Positions 54,275 through 62,516 of a DNA stretch of 64,000 nt are shown one piece after another. Location of the stretch: NCBI GenBank assembly GCA_013178415.1, contig JABLXA010000006.1, positions 1-64,000 on the forward strand, read 5' to 3'. Position numbers and translations under genes: made by a program. The DNA is from Bacillota bacterium (GTDB lineage: Bacteria; Bacillota; SHA-98; Ch115). The notes under the pieces are model-generated. The model was not told where the DNA came from. It saw nothing but the letters and a program-made list of their open reading frames with translations, and ran no database searches. How positions within the stretch are numbered: position 1 is the stretch's first letter; each line of letters starts with the position of its first letter.

Positions 54275-55679
54275 GAAAGATGTGGGCGCTCCAATCAACC
54301 GGGCAGTGATTACCGTTCCCGCTTACTTTTCCGATGCTCAGCGGCAGGCGACGAAAGATGCGGGCGAGATCGCCGGCCTGGAGGTGATCCGCATCATCAA
54401 TGAACCAACGGCCGCATCCCTCACCTACGGCCTGGGAAGGAGCGGATCTGAAAAGGTCCTCGTCTATGATTTGGGCGGAGGGACCTTCGACGTCTCCATA
54501 GTCGAGGTGAATGAGGGGGTTATCGAAGTCATAGCCACAGCGGGCAATAACCACCTGGGTGGAGATGATTTCGACGCGAGAATCGTAGACTTCGTGGCTA
54601 AGAAGTTTCAGCAGGAAAATGGCGTAGACCTGCGGGAGGACCGGCGCGCCCTGGCGAGGCTAACCCGGGCAGCCGAAGAGGCGAAGATCGCCCTCTCAGA
54701 TCGACCCTTCGCCCGGATTTCAGAGCCTTTCATCATAGAGAAAAATGGCAGGACGTATAATCTGGAGGAGGAACTTTCCAGGCACGAATTTGAAGATCTC
54801 ATAGAGGATCTTTTGAAGTCCACCATAGATCTGGTCGACCGTGCCTTAAGCGATGCCAATCTCAAGGCGGCCGACATCGACAGGGTCCTCCTCGTAGGCG
54901 GTTCCACGCGCATTCCCGCTGTAGTGGAGCTCCTCCGCTCTCACCTTGGCCAGGTGCCCCATGGGGAAGTTAACCCCGACGAATGTGTGGCGCTCGGGGC
55001 CGCGATAGAGGCGGGACTTGTAGCTGGCAAAGATGTGGATATGGTGCTGGTGGACGTGGCCCCGTATTCGCTTGGAGTCAGGGTATTCGGCGAGCAATTT
55101 GGCCTGGTGCATCCTGACGTAATGAGCGTAGTGATTCCACGGAATACCGCGATCCCAACCTCAAAATCGGAGGTTTACAGCACCATTGTGGATAACCAGG
55201 ATACTGTCAGGATCCAGGTTTACCAGGGAGAGAGTTCCATCGCCTCGAAAAACCTTCTACTGGGCGAGTTCACACTGAGCGGGATACCTCCTATGCCCGC
55301 AGGGAAGCCGCAAATAGTGGTCAACTTCGACTATGATATTAATGGGATCGTTAAGGTCTCTGCCACCGAGAGGTCTACAGGAAAGGAACGGATGATCACC
55401 ATAACTAACCCGAAGGAACGAATGACCGACTTCGAGAAAGAGCGGGCGAGGGAGGCCCTCGAAAAATTGGGAGATAAAGCGGCTCATAAACGCCGCGCGG
55501 TATTGCGAAAGGCACGAAAGCTGGCCAAACGCCTCGATCGGGAGGATGCCGAGCCTATCCTGGGGCTCATCGCCGCTATCGAACGGGCGGAGAAAGAAGG
55601 CTCGGAGGTCGGTGTCGCTACGTTGACAGATGAGTTGGTGGAACTATTATATAAGATAGATAAAGAAGCCATAGGATGA
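53967..55679 (+). CDS. DnaK/Hsp70 chaperone paralogue, short form
   Basis: The protein is 570 residues from GTG 53967 (AAGGAG 11 bases upstream). The Hsp70 signatures are present: IGIDLGTTNT at the start, VYDLGGGTFDVSI near 170 and VLLVGGSTRIPAV near 310. The substrate-binding beta domain follows (about 360-480), and the C-terminal lid is short and strongly basic (KAAHKRRAVLRKARKLAKRL). Canonical DnaK is 600-640 residues. With its own TPR, J and GrpE genes this is likely a specialised second system rather than the housekeeping DnaK; no hrcA or CIRCE element is seen. Confidence 0.93.
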   Translation: MDRIIGIDLGTTNTVVATLEKGRPRVISEGKDRLIPSVVGISPEGELLIGTPAKNQYILYPENTIKSVKRVMGQDIKLQMAGKEYSPQEISAMILRKAKEVAEKDVGAPINRAVITVPAYFSDAQRQATKDAGEIAGLEVIRIINEPTAASLTYGLGRSGSEKVLVYDLGGGTFDVSIVEVNEGVIEVIATAGNNHLGGDDFDARIVDFVAKKFQQENGVDLREDRRALARLTRAAEEAKIALSDRPFARISEPFIIEKNGRTYNLEEELSRHEFEDLIEDLLKSTIDLVDRALSDANLKAADIDRVLLVGGSTRIPAVVELLRSHLGQVPHGEVNPDECVALGAAIEAGLVAGKDVDMVLVDVAPYSLGVRVFGEQFGLVHPDVMSVVIPRNTAIPTSKSEVYSTIVDNQDTVRIQVYQGESSIASKNLLLGEFTLSGIPPMPAGKPQIVVNFDYDINGIVKVSATERSTGKERMITITNPKERMTDFEKERAREALEKLGDKAAHKRRAVLRKARKLAKRLDREDAEPILGLIAAIERAEKEGSEVGVATLTDELVELLYKIDKEAIG

Positions 55680-55706
55680 CCTGGCAAGGGGGAGCGATGA
55701 GAGATC

Positions 55707-56531
55707 GTGCTAATTATTGGAGAGCTTATAAATGCAAGCAGACCCGGGATAGAAGCTGCAATCAGAGAGCGGAACGCGGCCTTTATTCAAGACATAGCCA
55801 AAAGACAGATCCTGGCGGGGGCTGATCTAATCGACATAAACGCGGGCACCCTTGGAGAAGAAGAACCGCAGGCCCTGGCCTGGCTGGCGAACACTATTCA
55901 AGAGGTTGTGGATATCCCTCTTTGCATCGATAGCCCAAATCCTTTGGCCATAGAGGTCGCGCTGAAGGCCTGCCGCAAAAAGGCGATGATCAACTCCATA
56001 ACCGCTGAAAAGGAACGGTATGAGAATATGATCCCCCTTATCAAGGCCTACGGCGCATCTGTCATAGCGCTTTGCATGGATGAAAGTGGTGTCCCTGATA
56101 ATGCTGAGGATAGAGTCGCCATTGCCGAGCGCATGGTCTCTCTCCTTACCCGGGATGGTATCCCGAGAGATGACATCTACCTCGATATCATAATCCGCCC
56201 CATAAGTGTATCAACTGGCGATGGGATAGCAGCCCTTGAGACCGTAAGAGGAATCCGGCAAAGAGTTCCGGGAGCGCACACGATTTGCGGACTCAGCAAT
56301 GTGTCATTTGGCCTCCCAAACCGGAGATTGTTGAATCGGACCTTCCTTTGCATTCTAATGGGAGCTGGTCTAGATAGCGTCATCCTCGATCCTCTTGATA
56401 GGGAGATAATGGCTGCAGCATCCGCGGCTGAGGCCTTGCTTGGCAGGGACGAATTCTGCATGAAATATATATCGGCCTGCAGAAATGCGAAAGTAGACCC
56501 CCATGCTACGGCGGCACCGTCAAAAGGATAA
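55707..56531 (+). CDS. Methyltetrahydrofolate methyltransferase (MetH folate-domain / AcsE-like)
   Basis: This 274-residue pterin-binding TIM barrel starts at GTG with AAGGGGGAG upstream. IIGELINASRPG, ADLIDINAGT, PLCIDSPNP and GLSNVSFGLPNR are the folate-binding motifs shared by AcsE, MtrH-like and the MetH folate domain. Such proteins pass the methyl group of 5-methyl-THF to a corrinoid protein. The next gene carries a homocysteine methyltransferase and a methylene-THF reductase, so a role in methionine formation or methyl supply is likely. No corrinoid-protein gene is in the window. Confidence 0.9.
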   Translation: MLIIGELINASRPGIEAAIRERNAAFIQDIAKRQILAGADLIDINAGTLGEEEPQALAWLANTIQEVVDIPLCIDSPNPLAIEVALKACRKKAMINSITAEKERYENMIPLIKAYGASVIALCMDESGVPDNAEDRVAIAERMVSLLTRDGIPRDDIYLDIIIRPISVSTGDGIAALETVRGIRQRVPGAHTICGLSNVSFGLPNRRLLNRTFLCILMGAGLDSVILDPLDREIMAAASAAEALLGRDEFCMKYISACRNAKVDPHATAAPSKG

Positions 56532-56592
56532 AAACCGTAGGGCGCATTTTCAGAATAAACGATGGCTCATCTTCCCGAAGGAGCTGGTAACC

Positions 56593-58638
56593 TTGACGGG
56601 GCAAACACTAAAAGCGATTCTCGACGAACGGCTTCTCATCGGCGATGGCGCAATGGGCACCTATATCTATTCAAAGGGAGTCTTGCCAGACTCGCCATTC
56701 GAATACGCCAACATCTCAAACCCAGATATCGTGATGCGCGCGCATATGGAATATATCCAATCAGGGGCAGATATCATCGAAACCAACACTTTCGCCGCAA
56801 ACCGGCAAAATCTCGGAAAATACGGCTTACAGAACAAGGTTAGAGATATATGCATTGAAGGGGTCAGGCTGGCTCGCTCTGCCGCTGATTCATGCTCTGC
56901 GGCGTCTCGGATAATCGTGGCAGGTTCAGTAGGGCCAGTTAGAAATGATCCTGGCGCAGTCGATGCCCCCGATGACACCGGGGATGAAGATGCCCTTATA
57001 GTGATTGATGCTTTCAGGGAACAAATATCAGCTCTTCTTGAAGGTGGAGTAGATATCCTCATCTTCGAAACCTTTGAGAAATTGGACGAGCTTGTTCTTG
57101 CACTCGGCATCGCTAAGTCTCTCAGTGATGTCGCCACCATATGCCAGATGGTTTTTCATGAGACTGCGGCGCTCCGGGATGTCCAGCATATTGTCGATGA
57201 GCTCCGCGCCGCCGGGGCGGATGTGGTTGGCGCAAATTGCGGACATGGGCCCCTGGGGATAGTTAAGATCGCTGAAAAACTCGCAGCTACCGGCGGAAGA
57301 TATCTTTCCGCTTTTCCGAATGCTTGTTTCCCTGAAATTGTGGGAGGACGACGCATCTACAGGTCAGCTCCCGAATATTTCGCAGAAAATGCATTACGCT
57401 TAGCCAGGCTCGGTGTAAACATAATCGGCGGGTGCTGTGGCACCACACCCGATTATATCCGACTTGTCCGAAAGAAACTTGAGGGAATCGCTCCGGCGAA
57501 AAGGGAACTAGACCCTGCGAAAAGAGAGTCCGATATTGTAAAAGGAGAACCCAATCTCGCGAAAGAGAAGTTCAATCCCGCGGAGAGAGAACTGAACCTC
57601 GCGAGGGAAGGGGCCAGGCCCGCGCAAGAAAAGTCCAACTTCGCGAAAAAAGAGCTCAATCTCGCAAAAGGGAAGATCAATGTCCCAGCGGCGGTGCGTT
57701 TGAGAATAAATGAGGATTTTCCCGAAACAGCCAGAAATCTCCCCGGTAAGCAGTCTGCCCCACCAACGAGCTTTCTCGATAAATTGGGAAAATCTGTTAT
57801 AGTTACCGTAGAGCTTGACCCGCCCAAATCGCCCTCGGCTGATGAATTCATACGGGCGGCGGAGAGGCTCAGAGATGCTGGCGTTGATGCCATAAATGTC
57901 GCGGAGAATCCACTGGCTATTGTGAGAATGAGTAGCCTCGCGGCGGGATATCTGATCCAGAAAGAGACTGGCTTACCGGCAATAGTTCATCTCACGTGCC
58001 GTGACAGAAACCTCATCGGCCAGAAGTCTCATCTCCTGGGGGCGTCAGCGCTCGGGATAAATTCTATTCTTGCCGTCACCGGCGACCCTGTGCCGCGACA
58101 GAATGGAACCTCAAAAATCACCTCAGTCTACGACACAGGTTCCTATGGTCTCATAGAGCTTATCAAGACAATAGGATCAGATTTCAATATCGGCGTGGCC
58201 TTCAATGCAAATGCAAGAAATCTGGCCTCCGAGGTCACCCGTCTCAGGCGAAAAGTCGCGCTCGGGGCCAATTTCGCGCAGACCCAGCCGATATTCGACC
58301 GGAAAAGGTTATATGAGGTGCATGAAGCGACAAAAGAAATCGATATTCCCATATTCATTGGAATCCTTCCCCTGGTTTCATTGAGAAACGCTGAGTTTCT
58401 TCATAATGAGTTCCCTGGCATTTCCATTCCGCCATCTGTGATGGACAGGCTCCGGAGTGTGCCCAAGAAACGCGCCGTCGACGAAGGCCTCATGATTGCA
58501 CACGATATCATCGAAGAGGCGATTCGCATATTCCCCGGGATCTATATCATCCCCCCATTTAACAGGGTAGATCTGGCAATCGAGTTAGCGGAACAGGCTA
58601 ACGAGATGCACAGCGCTCTTCCTGTGAGGAGCCGCTAA
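56593..58638 (+). CDS. Homocysteine S-methyltransferase / methylene-THF reductase fusion
   Basis: The protein is about 681 residues from TTG 56593, with AAGGAG 9 bases upstream; the longer frame (56503) overlaps the previous gene without support. The N-terminal half is the homocysteine-binding barrel: IGDGAMGTYIY, ETNTFAANRQNL, the zinc cysteines in GANCGHGPLG and in IGGCCGTTPDY. The C-terminal half is MetF-type: VTVELDPPKSP, HLTCRDRN, LAVTGDPVP, and AQTQPIFD near the end. A heptad-repeat linker joins them (57493-57681). The plan matches Bacillus YitJ-type bifunctional enzymes. It forms methyl-THF and can methylate homocysteine. Confidence 0.92.
   Translation: MTGQTLKAILDERLLIGDGAMGTYIYSKGVLPDSPFEYANISNPDIVMRAHMEYIQSGADIIETNTFAANRQNLGKYGLQNKVRDICIEGVRLARSAADSCSAASRIIVAGSVGPVRNDPGAVDAPDDTGDEDALIVIDAFREQISALLEGGVDILIFETFEKLDELVLALGIAKSLSDVATICQMVFHETAALRDVQHIVDELRAAGADVVGANCGHGPLGIVKIAEKLAATGGRYLSAFPNACFPEIVGGRRIYRSAPEYFAENALRLARLGVNIIGGCCGTTPDYIRLVRKKLEGIAPAKRELDPAKRESDIVKGEPNLAKEKFNPAERELNLAREGARPAQEKSNFAKKELNLAKGKINVPAAVRLRINEDFPETARNLPGKQSAPPTSFLDKLGKSVIVTVELDPPKSPSADEFIRAAERLRDAGVDAINVAENPLAIVRMSSLAAGYLIQKETGLPAIVHLTCRDRNLIGQKSHLLGASALGINSILAVTGDPVPRQNGTSKITSVYDTGSYGLIELIKTIGSDFNIGVAFNANARNLASEVTRLRRKVALGANFAQTQPIFDRKRLYEVHEATKEIDIPIFIGILPLVSLRNAEFLHNEFPGISIPPSVMDRLRSVPKKRAVDEGLMIAHDIIEEAIRIFPGIYIIPPFNRVDLAIELAEQANEMHSALPVRSR
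57493..57681 (+). repeat. Nine tandem 21-base repeats encoding a heptad linker
   Basis: Nine in-frame heptads, for example PAKRELD, PAKRESD, LAKEKFN, PAERELN, LAREGAR, FAKKELN and LAKGKIN, join the two enzyme domains of the methyltransferase/reductase fusion. The DNA copies are diverged but keep a 21-base period. A charged helix or coiled coil is the likely structure. Confidence 0.85.
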
Positions 58639-58749
58639 GATGCGAAGGTTCCTTTGAGCAAATACTGGCCAAATTACCGCCACCATTCCATTCAGATGCG
58701 TGGTATATATCAGCATTCTCCTCAGATAGGTACTCCTCCCGGCGGCTTT

Positions 58750-58783
58750 GATCCGAGGCCATATAGCCCGAGGGCCTCGGATC
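58750..58783. terminator. Bidirectional hairpin between convergent genes
   Basis: GATCCGAGGCC (58750-58760) and GGCCTCGGATC (58773-58783) pair perfectly with a 12-base loop. It stands about 110 bases after the methyltransferase/reductase stop and 170 bases from the end of the convergent SPOCS gene. The rest of the 58639-58949 gap holds nothing I can identify. Confidence 0.7.
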
Positions 58784-58949
58784 ACAGAGCGACCTGCAGC
58801 AAGGTCGCGTCCGACGGGACGGTATCACCATCCCCGGCTATGCTGCGTCTGCCGAGAGGAGTATCTATATCCCGGCCAAGTCACGTCCAATGGAAGGAGT
58901 ATCCATTCCTACCGCCACTTCGGACAATGAGCTTCTTACAACTCTAACA

Positions 58950-60509
58950 CTACGGTATCTCCAGAGCATCCCCCACCTCGATCCTATCAGCATCGCTAAT
59001 TCCGTTCAGCTGGACGATAGCTTCTACTGTGACTCCATATTGCCTCGCTATCAACCACAATGTTTCCCCCGGGCGAACAACATGGACACGCCTCGCCACC
59101 GGCGGGACTAATTTCTCCGGCACAGTCTCTGGCTCAGGACGGGCCTTTATTACTGCGGGCACCCGTCTGGTTTCAGTGACCAGGACCCACGTCTTCAATA
59201 CCACTCTAACATCAACTGTGCGTGGATCAATTGCCTCTGCGGTCACTTTCGTCACGTCAACATCCGCTATGGCCGCCATATTTTCCCTGGCGCCCGGCAC
59301 CACCACTGAGGTAAAGAACTCCACCACACTCCGGGTCGCATATACTGGCTGGCCAGGAAGGGAGGCAACATAAAGCACGTTTATCTTGAGGTCTCCCTCC
59401 ACGATCACAAGATTATCCTTCACTAGCACCCGGGTGACAAAGGGCCTGGCGGTAGCCTCGATGATCCTGGATATGCCCGGATTTCCAGCAGGGACAGTCA
59501 CCACAGCCTTGAAGACCGAGCTTTCCTGCCGCTCGGCTACTATCTCTTCGGCCAGAAATTCCCTCGGAATGAGTATTTTCTCCGGCACTGGCTCGATGTG
59601 CGAGATAAATTCAATCTCCCGGCGCACTGTGACCGTGGCGCTGAGAGCTATAAGCACCCGGACTCTGATACGTCTTGGTTCAATAAGGTCTACAGATACA
59701 TGTTCAACTTGCGAGGATACGAATGCGATCATATCAGGATCCACGCCATTCAATTCCACAAAGGCGGTAAATCCGAAATCACCCTCAACAGCATGAACTG
59801 GCTGGCTGGGCAATGTCCCCACATAAAGCACCGAGACGCTTACCATTCCCCTCACAATTACCTTCCCGGGAATCACCTTAGCCTCTGTGACCCTGCTCAC
59901 CGCATCAGCATGTATCACGCTGCTCGCTGGTGGTTTCTCAGGCGGGATGATTATATCCCCCTCCACAATAGTCTGCCCCCGACCAGTAAGGAGCACCTCC
60001 TCCAGGGCAATCCTTCTTTTTGCAATACGGGGCGCTGGAATTATCTCCCGCGGCGTCTCAAGGGCCACCTCTATGATCTCCTCTCGAATGACTATCACAT
60101 GAAACTCCAGAAGCACACTCGCCTCCACAGTCCTTGGATTCACAACTCTATAACTTCCGAACTGGGCCCTGACAGATACCTCCGCGACCATGCCTGGATG
60201 AGCGCCGTCGATGTTCACGAAATGAGTGAAAGGAACTGTAGCTTCAAAGAAATGGACTGGCTGAGTCGCAAGCGCGGCAACATAGAGAATATTGAATGTA
60301 ACGCTTCCTTCGATGATCACCGTGCTGGGGATTATGGTGACCCGGCTGATGACAGGAGTCTCTTCCGCGCTCAAAACAGAAGCGATATCCGGTTTACCTA
60401 CAGGAATCGTAAGAGTTTGAGTTACCACCAGGCTGGACCTTACATCCGCCACAATATACTGGACTTTCACCCGTCTCCTGCGGAAATCCGACACCGTTAC
60501 TGAAGACAC
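58950..60509 (-). CDS. SPOCS (DUF3794) repeat protein with C-terminal LysM domain
   Basis: The protein is about 519 residues. The GTG at 60509 lies 5 bases after GGGGGGAG, better than the TTG at 60533. It has three DUF3794 repeats of about 145 residues, each with the pattern PxGKPDIxxVL, VIIEGxxxxNVLYVA and QPVH, followed by a LysM (VRPGETLWLIARQYGV ... LEIP) at the end. SPOCS-LysM proteins occur only in spore-formers and belong to the spore coat or its assembly. It is the most downstream of three such genes on this strand. Confidence 0.88.
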   Translation of the reverse strand: MSSVTVSDFRRRRVKVQYIVADVRSSLVVTQTLTIPVGKPDIASVLSAEETPVISRVTIIPSTVIIEGSVTFNILYVAALATQPVHFFEATVPFTHFVNIDGAHPGMVAEVSVRAQFGSYRVVNPRTVEASVLLEFHVIVIREEIIEVALETPREIIPAPRIAKRRIALEEVLLTGRGQTIVEGDIIIPPEKPPASSVIHADAVSRVTEAKVIPGKVIVRGMVSVSVLYVGTLPSQPVHAVEGDFGFTAFVELNGVDPDMIAFVSSQVEHVSVDLIEPRRIRVRVLIALSATVTVRREIEFISHIEPVPEKILIPREFLAEEIVAERQESSVFKAVVTVPAGNPGISRIIEATARPFVTRVLVKDNLVIVEGDLKINVLYVASLPGQPVYATRSVVEFFTSVVVPGARENMAAIADVDVTKVTAEAIDPRTVDVRVVLKTWVLVTETRRVPAVIKARPEPETVPEKLVPPVARRVHVVRPGETLWLIARQYGVTVEAIVQLNGISDADRIEVGDALEIP

Positions 60510-60952
60510 CTTATCTCCCCCCTGCTCTTCCAAAAAGCATAAAAGGCTTTCCCTGAAATCCGGCCTGAACGGCAGGACCTGCGCGATAACGGCAGTACCC
60601 GCGCGATATATGATATTCTAGCTACCCCAAAAATGAGCCGCTGCCGTTTTCATCACCATCACCAAATACAATCGTCAACCAGCAAGTTCCTTCGTTCTCT
60701 CCCTGGTTGCTTACATTTGGCATAATAAAGAAGGATGATGGCTACCCAACATTTCTACTCAACCTTTCTTCACTAATGTTGAGACAGCCATCATCCACAT
60801 GAAACTTGGTATCGCAGTTCCAGAGCGGCCTTGGTATCATAGTTCCAGCGCGGCTGACGCTGGAATTAACAACTGCCGGGCCAGTCAGGGCCAACCCAGA
60901 TTCCCCGCGCGGCGGCACGGCGGGAGACATGCTTTTGATACAAGTCTTCGAT
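60510..60952. other. Intergenic region between two SPOCS genes
   Basis: About 440 bases without a supported gene. The main feature is the imperfect inverted repeat at 60733-60796. A 70-codon frame here is unsupported. Promoters for the downstream SPOCS-LysM gene should lie here, but no clear sigma-E or sigma-K box pair was found. Confidence 0.4.
60733..60796. repeat. Long interrupted inverted repeat
   Basis: GGATGATGGCT (60733-60743) pairs with AGCCATCATCC (60786-60796), and CAACATT pairs with AATGTTG inside, leaving a 20-base loop. The structure lies about 155 bases downstream of the SPOCS-only gene and may be its terminator. A small mobile repeat is an alternative. Confidence 0.7.
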
Positions 60953-62362
60953 CTACCAGTCAAGCCACCCCTCTGGGGTAGATACGTCTATGACAACCTT
61001 CATTTGAACCATCTTTGTAACCTTTACAAAAAGGTCGAGAATCATGTCGATGAGGACCTCTCGGGTCCCGCCCTCCGGCAATTCGCCCGGCGGTACTGTC
61101 TGCACATTGACATAGGACACAGTTGGATGCACCTGAACTTCCATACCGGGCGCAGCTCCAGGAATGTCTACGTACTCCATGAAATCTACAGTTACTTCCA
61201 TATGATGCACTGGCTGATCAGGCAAGGCAGCCACATAAATGACCTGGATCCCCACAGTGCCCCGGATGACGACTTTGTTGGGCAGAGCCTCCGCCGTATT
61301 TATAGTCACCCTGGTGTCAAACACTCCAAGGATCTTCTGGATATTCGGTTTTCCGGCCGGGACAGTGACCTGCCGCCGGATGTTGACCTGCCTTGTTGCC
61401 TCATTGACTACTTCGCTTACGCGGACAAGCCTGGTCTCCAGTTTGATCGGGACCCTGTCAGATCTCACATCAACGACTACCTTGAGCTGTTCGATCTGAG
61501 TGACCTTGACAAACAACTTCAAGATCACTTCCTGCAGCAAAGTTGTGGGATCCACCATAGTCGCCTGCGCAAACTCCATGCTGGGGAATATCTCCACCAT
61601 CATGCCGGGCATAGCTCCGGGGACATCCACAAAGCTCAGGAAATTGACCGTCTGGTGCATATGATGCACTGGCTGATCCGGCGTGGCGGCGACATAGATG
61701 ATCTGGGTCGTAAGGGTGCCCTGGATTATCACTCTGTCAGGGATCACTCTGATCTCAGTGATAGAGACCTGCCAGCCTACGATATTCAGGATCTTCTGCA
61801 TCGCAGGTTTGCCTGCGGGCACGCTCAGCGTGTTACGCAGATTCACCTGGGCGTAGTTCTCGCCCATGACATGCTCCACTTTGAGCAATTCCTTTGTCAC
61901 TTTAGCAGGAATGCTCTTGAAAGATACATCTGTTACTACATCGAGCTGGACCAGTTGGGCGACCTTCGCGAAGATCTCGACGATGATCTCGATCTCGATG
62001 GTACGCGGGCCCCTCATCACTGCATTCACGAACTCTACCTTTGTCCGTATAAGGACGTTCATCCCCGGTTCCGCCCCAGGGACATCCACAAACTGCATGA
62101 AAGGTATCTCCTGGTGGGTATGGTGGACTGGCTGATCAGCCAGGGCGGCAACATATATGATCTGTACCGTGGCAGTTCCCTGGACGACAACCTTATTGGG
62201 GATGGCGGTCCCAGTGGCCGCGATGGTGGTATCCACGACACTCAGAATCTTCGCGATGTCCGGTTTCTCGGCAGGAATATCCTGAACTGCCCTCAGAACG
62301 GCCCTAACTCGGTTCTCTCCCACGATCTCGTAAAGTTTAAGCCGTTCAGTCTTAGTTACCAT
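60953..62362 (-). CDS. SPOCS (DUF3794) triple-repeat protein without LysM
   Basis: The protein is about 469 residues from ATG 62362, behind GGGAGGG. Three DUF3794 repeats are evident from GENRVRAVLRAVQDIPAEKPDI, VMGENYAQVNLRNTLSVPAGKP and VVNEATRQVNIRRQVTVPAGKP. Each is followed by a VIIQGT/VVIRGT strand, IYVAALPDQPVHHM and a VDVPGAxPGM segment. It ends right after the third repeat (PEGWLDW) with no LysM. The spacing between like motifs is about 155 codons, which gives about 460-base DNA periodicity. A spore-coat scaffold role is inferred from the family. Confidence 0.88.
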   Translation of the reverse strand: MVTKTERLKLYEIVGENRVRAVLRAVQDIPAEKPDIAKILSVVDTTIAATGTAIPNKVVVQGTATVQIIYVAALADQPVHHTHQEIPFMQFVDVPGAEPGMNVLIRTKVEFVNAVMRGPRTIEIEIIVEIFAKVAQLVQLDVVTDVSFKSIPAKVTKELLKVEHVMGENYAQVNLRNTLSVPAGKPAMQKILNIVGWQVSITEIRVIPDRVIIQGTLTTQIIYVAATPDQPVHHMHQTVNFLSFVDVPGAMPGMMVEIFPSMEFAQATMVDPTTLLQEVILKLFVKVTQIEQLKVVVDVRSDRVPIKLETRLVRVSEVVNEATRQVNIRRQVTVPAGKPNIQKILGVFDTRVTINTAEALPNKVVIRGTVGIQVIYVAALPDQPVHHMEVTVDFMEYVDIPGAAPGMEVQVHPTVSYVNVQTVPPGELPEGGTREVLIDMILDLFVKVTKMVQMKVVIDVSTPEGWLDW

Positions 62363-62443
62363 CCTTTCGTTTCCCTCCCCCTTTGAGGCATACTTCATTA
62401 CAATATATGCAATACGATGTCGACATGGCACGCTAAGCGAAGC

Positions 62444-62461
62444 GGGGGGCCAATGCCCCCC
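62444..62461. terminator. GC-rich hairpin between two SPOCS genes
   Basis: GGGGGGC and GCCCCCC around a 4-base loop, 56 bases after the stop of the upstream SPOCS-LysM gene and 82 bases before the next start. There is no T run, so it may be an attenuator or RNA-stability hairpin. Confidence 0.6.
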
Positions 62462-62516
62462 GTCTCTTACTCTTAAGTTCCATTCAGGACCTATCATCCA
62501 ATCGTATCGATATCCC

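Noticed and set aside
59598-60503. 301-codon plus-strand open frame
   Set aside because: Antisense of the SPOCS-LysM gene, with unlikely composition and no start signal.
60806-62386. 526-codon plus-strand open frame
   Set aside because: It is the antisense of the SPOCS triple-repeat gene. The His- and Asp-rich composition arises from the repeated coding strand.
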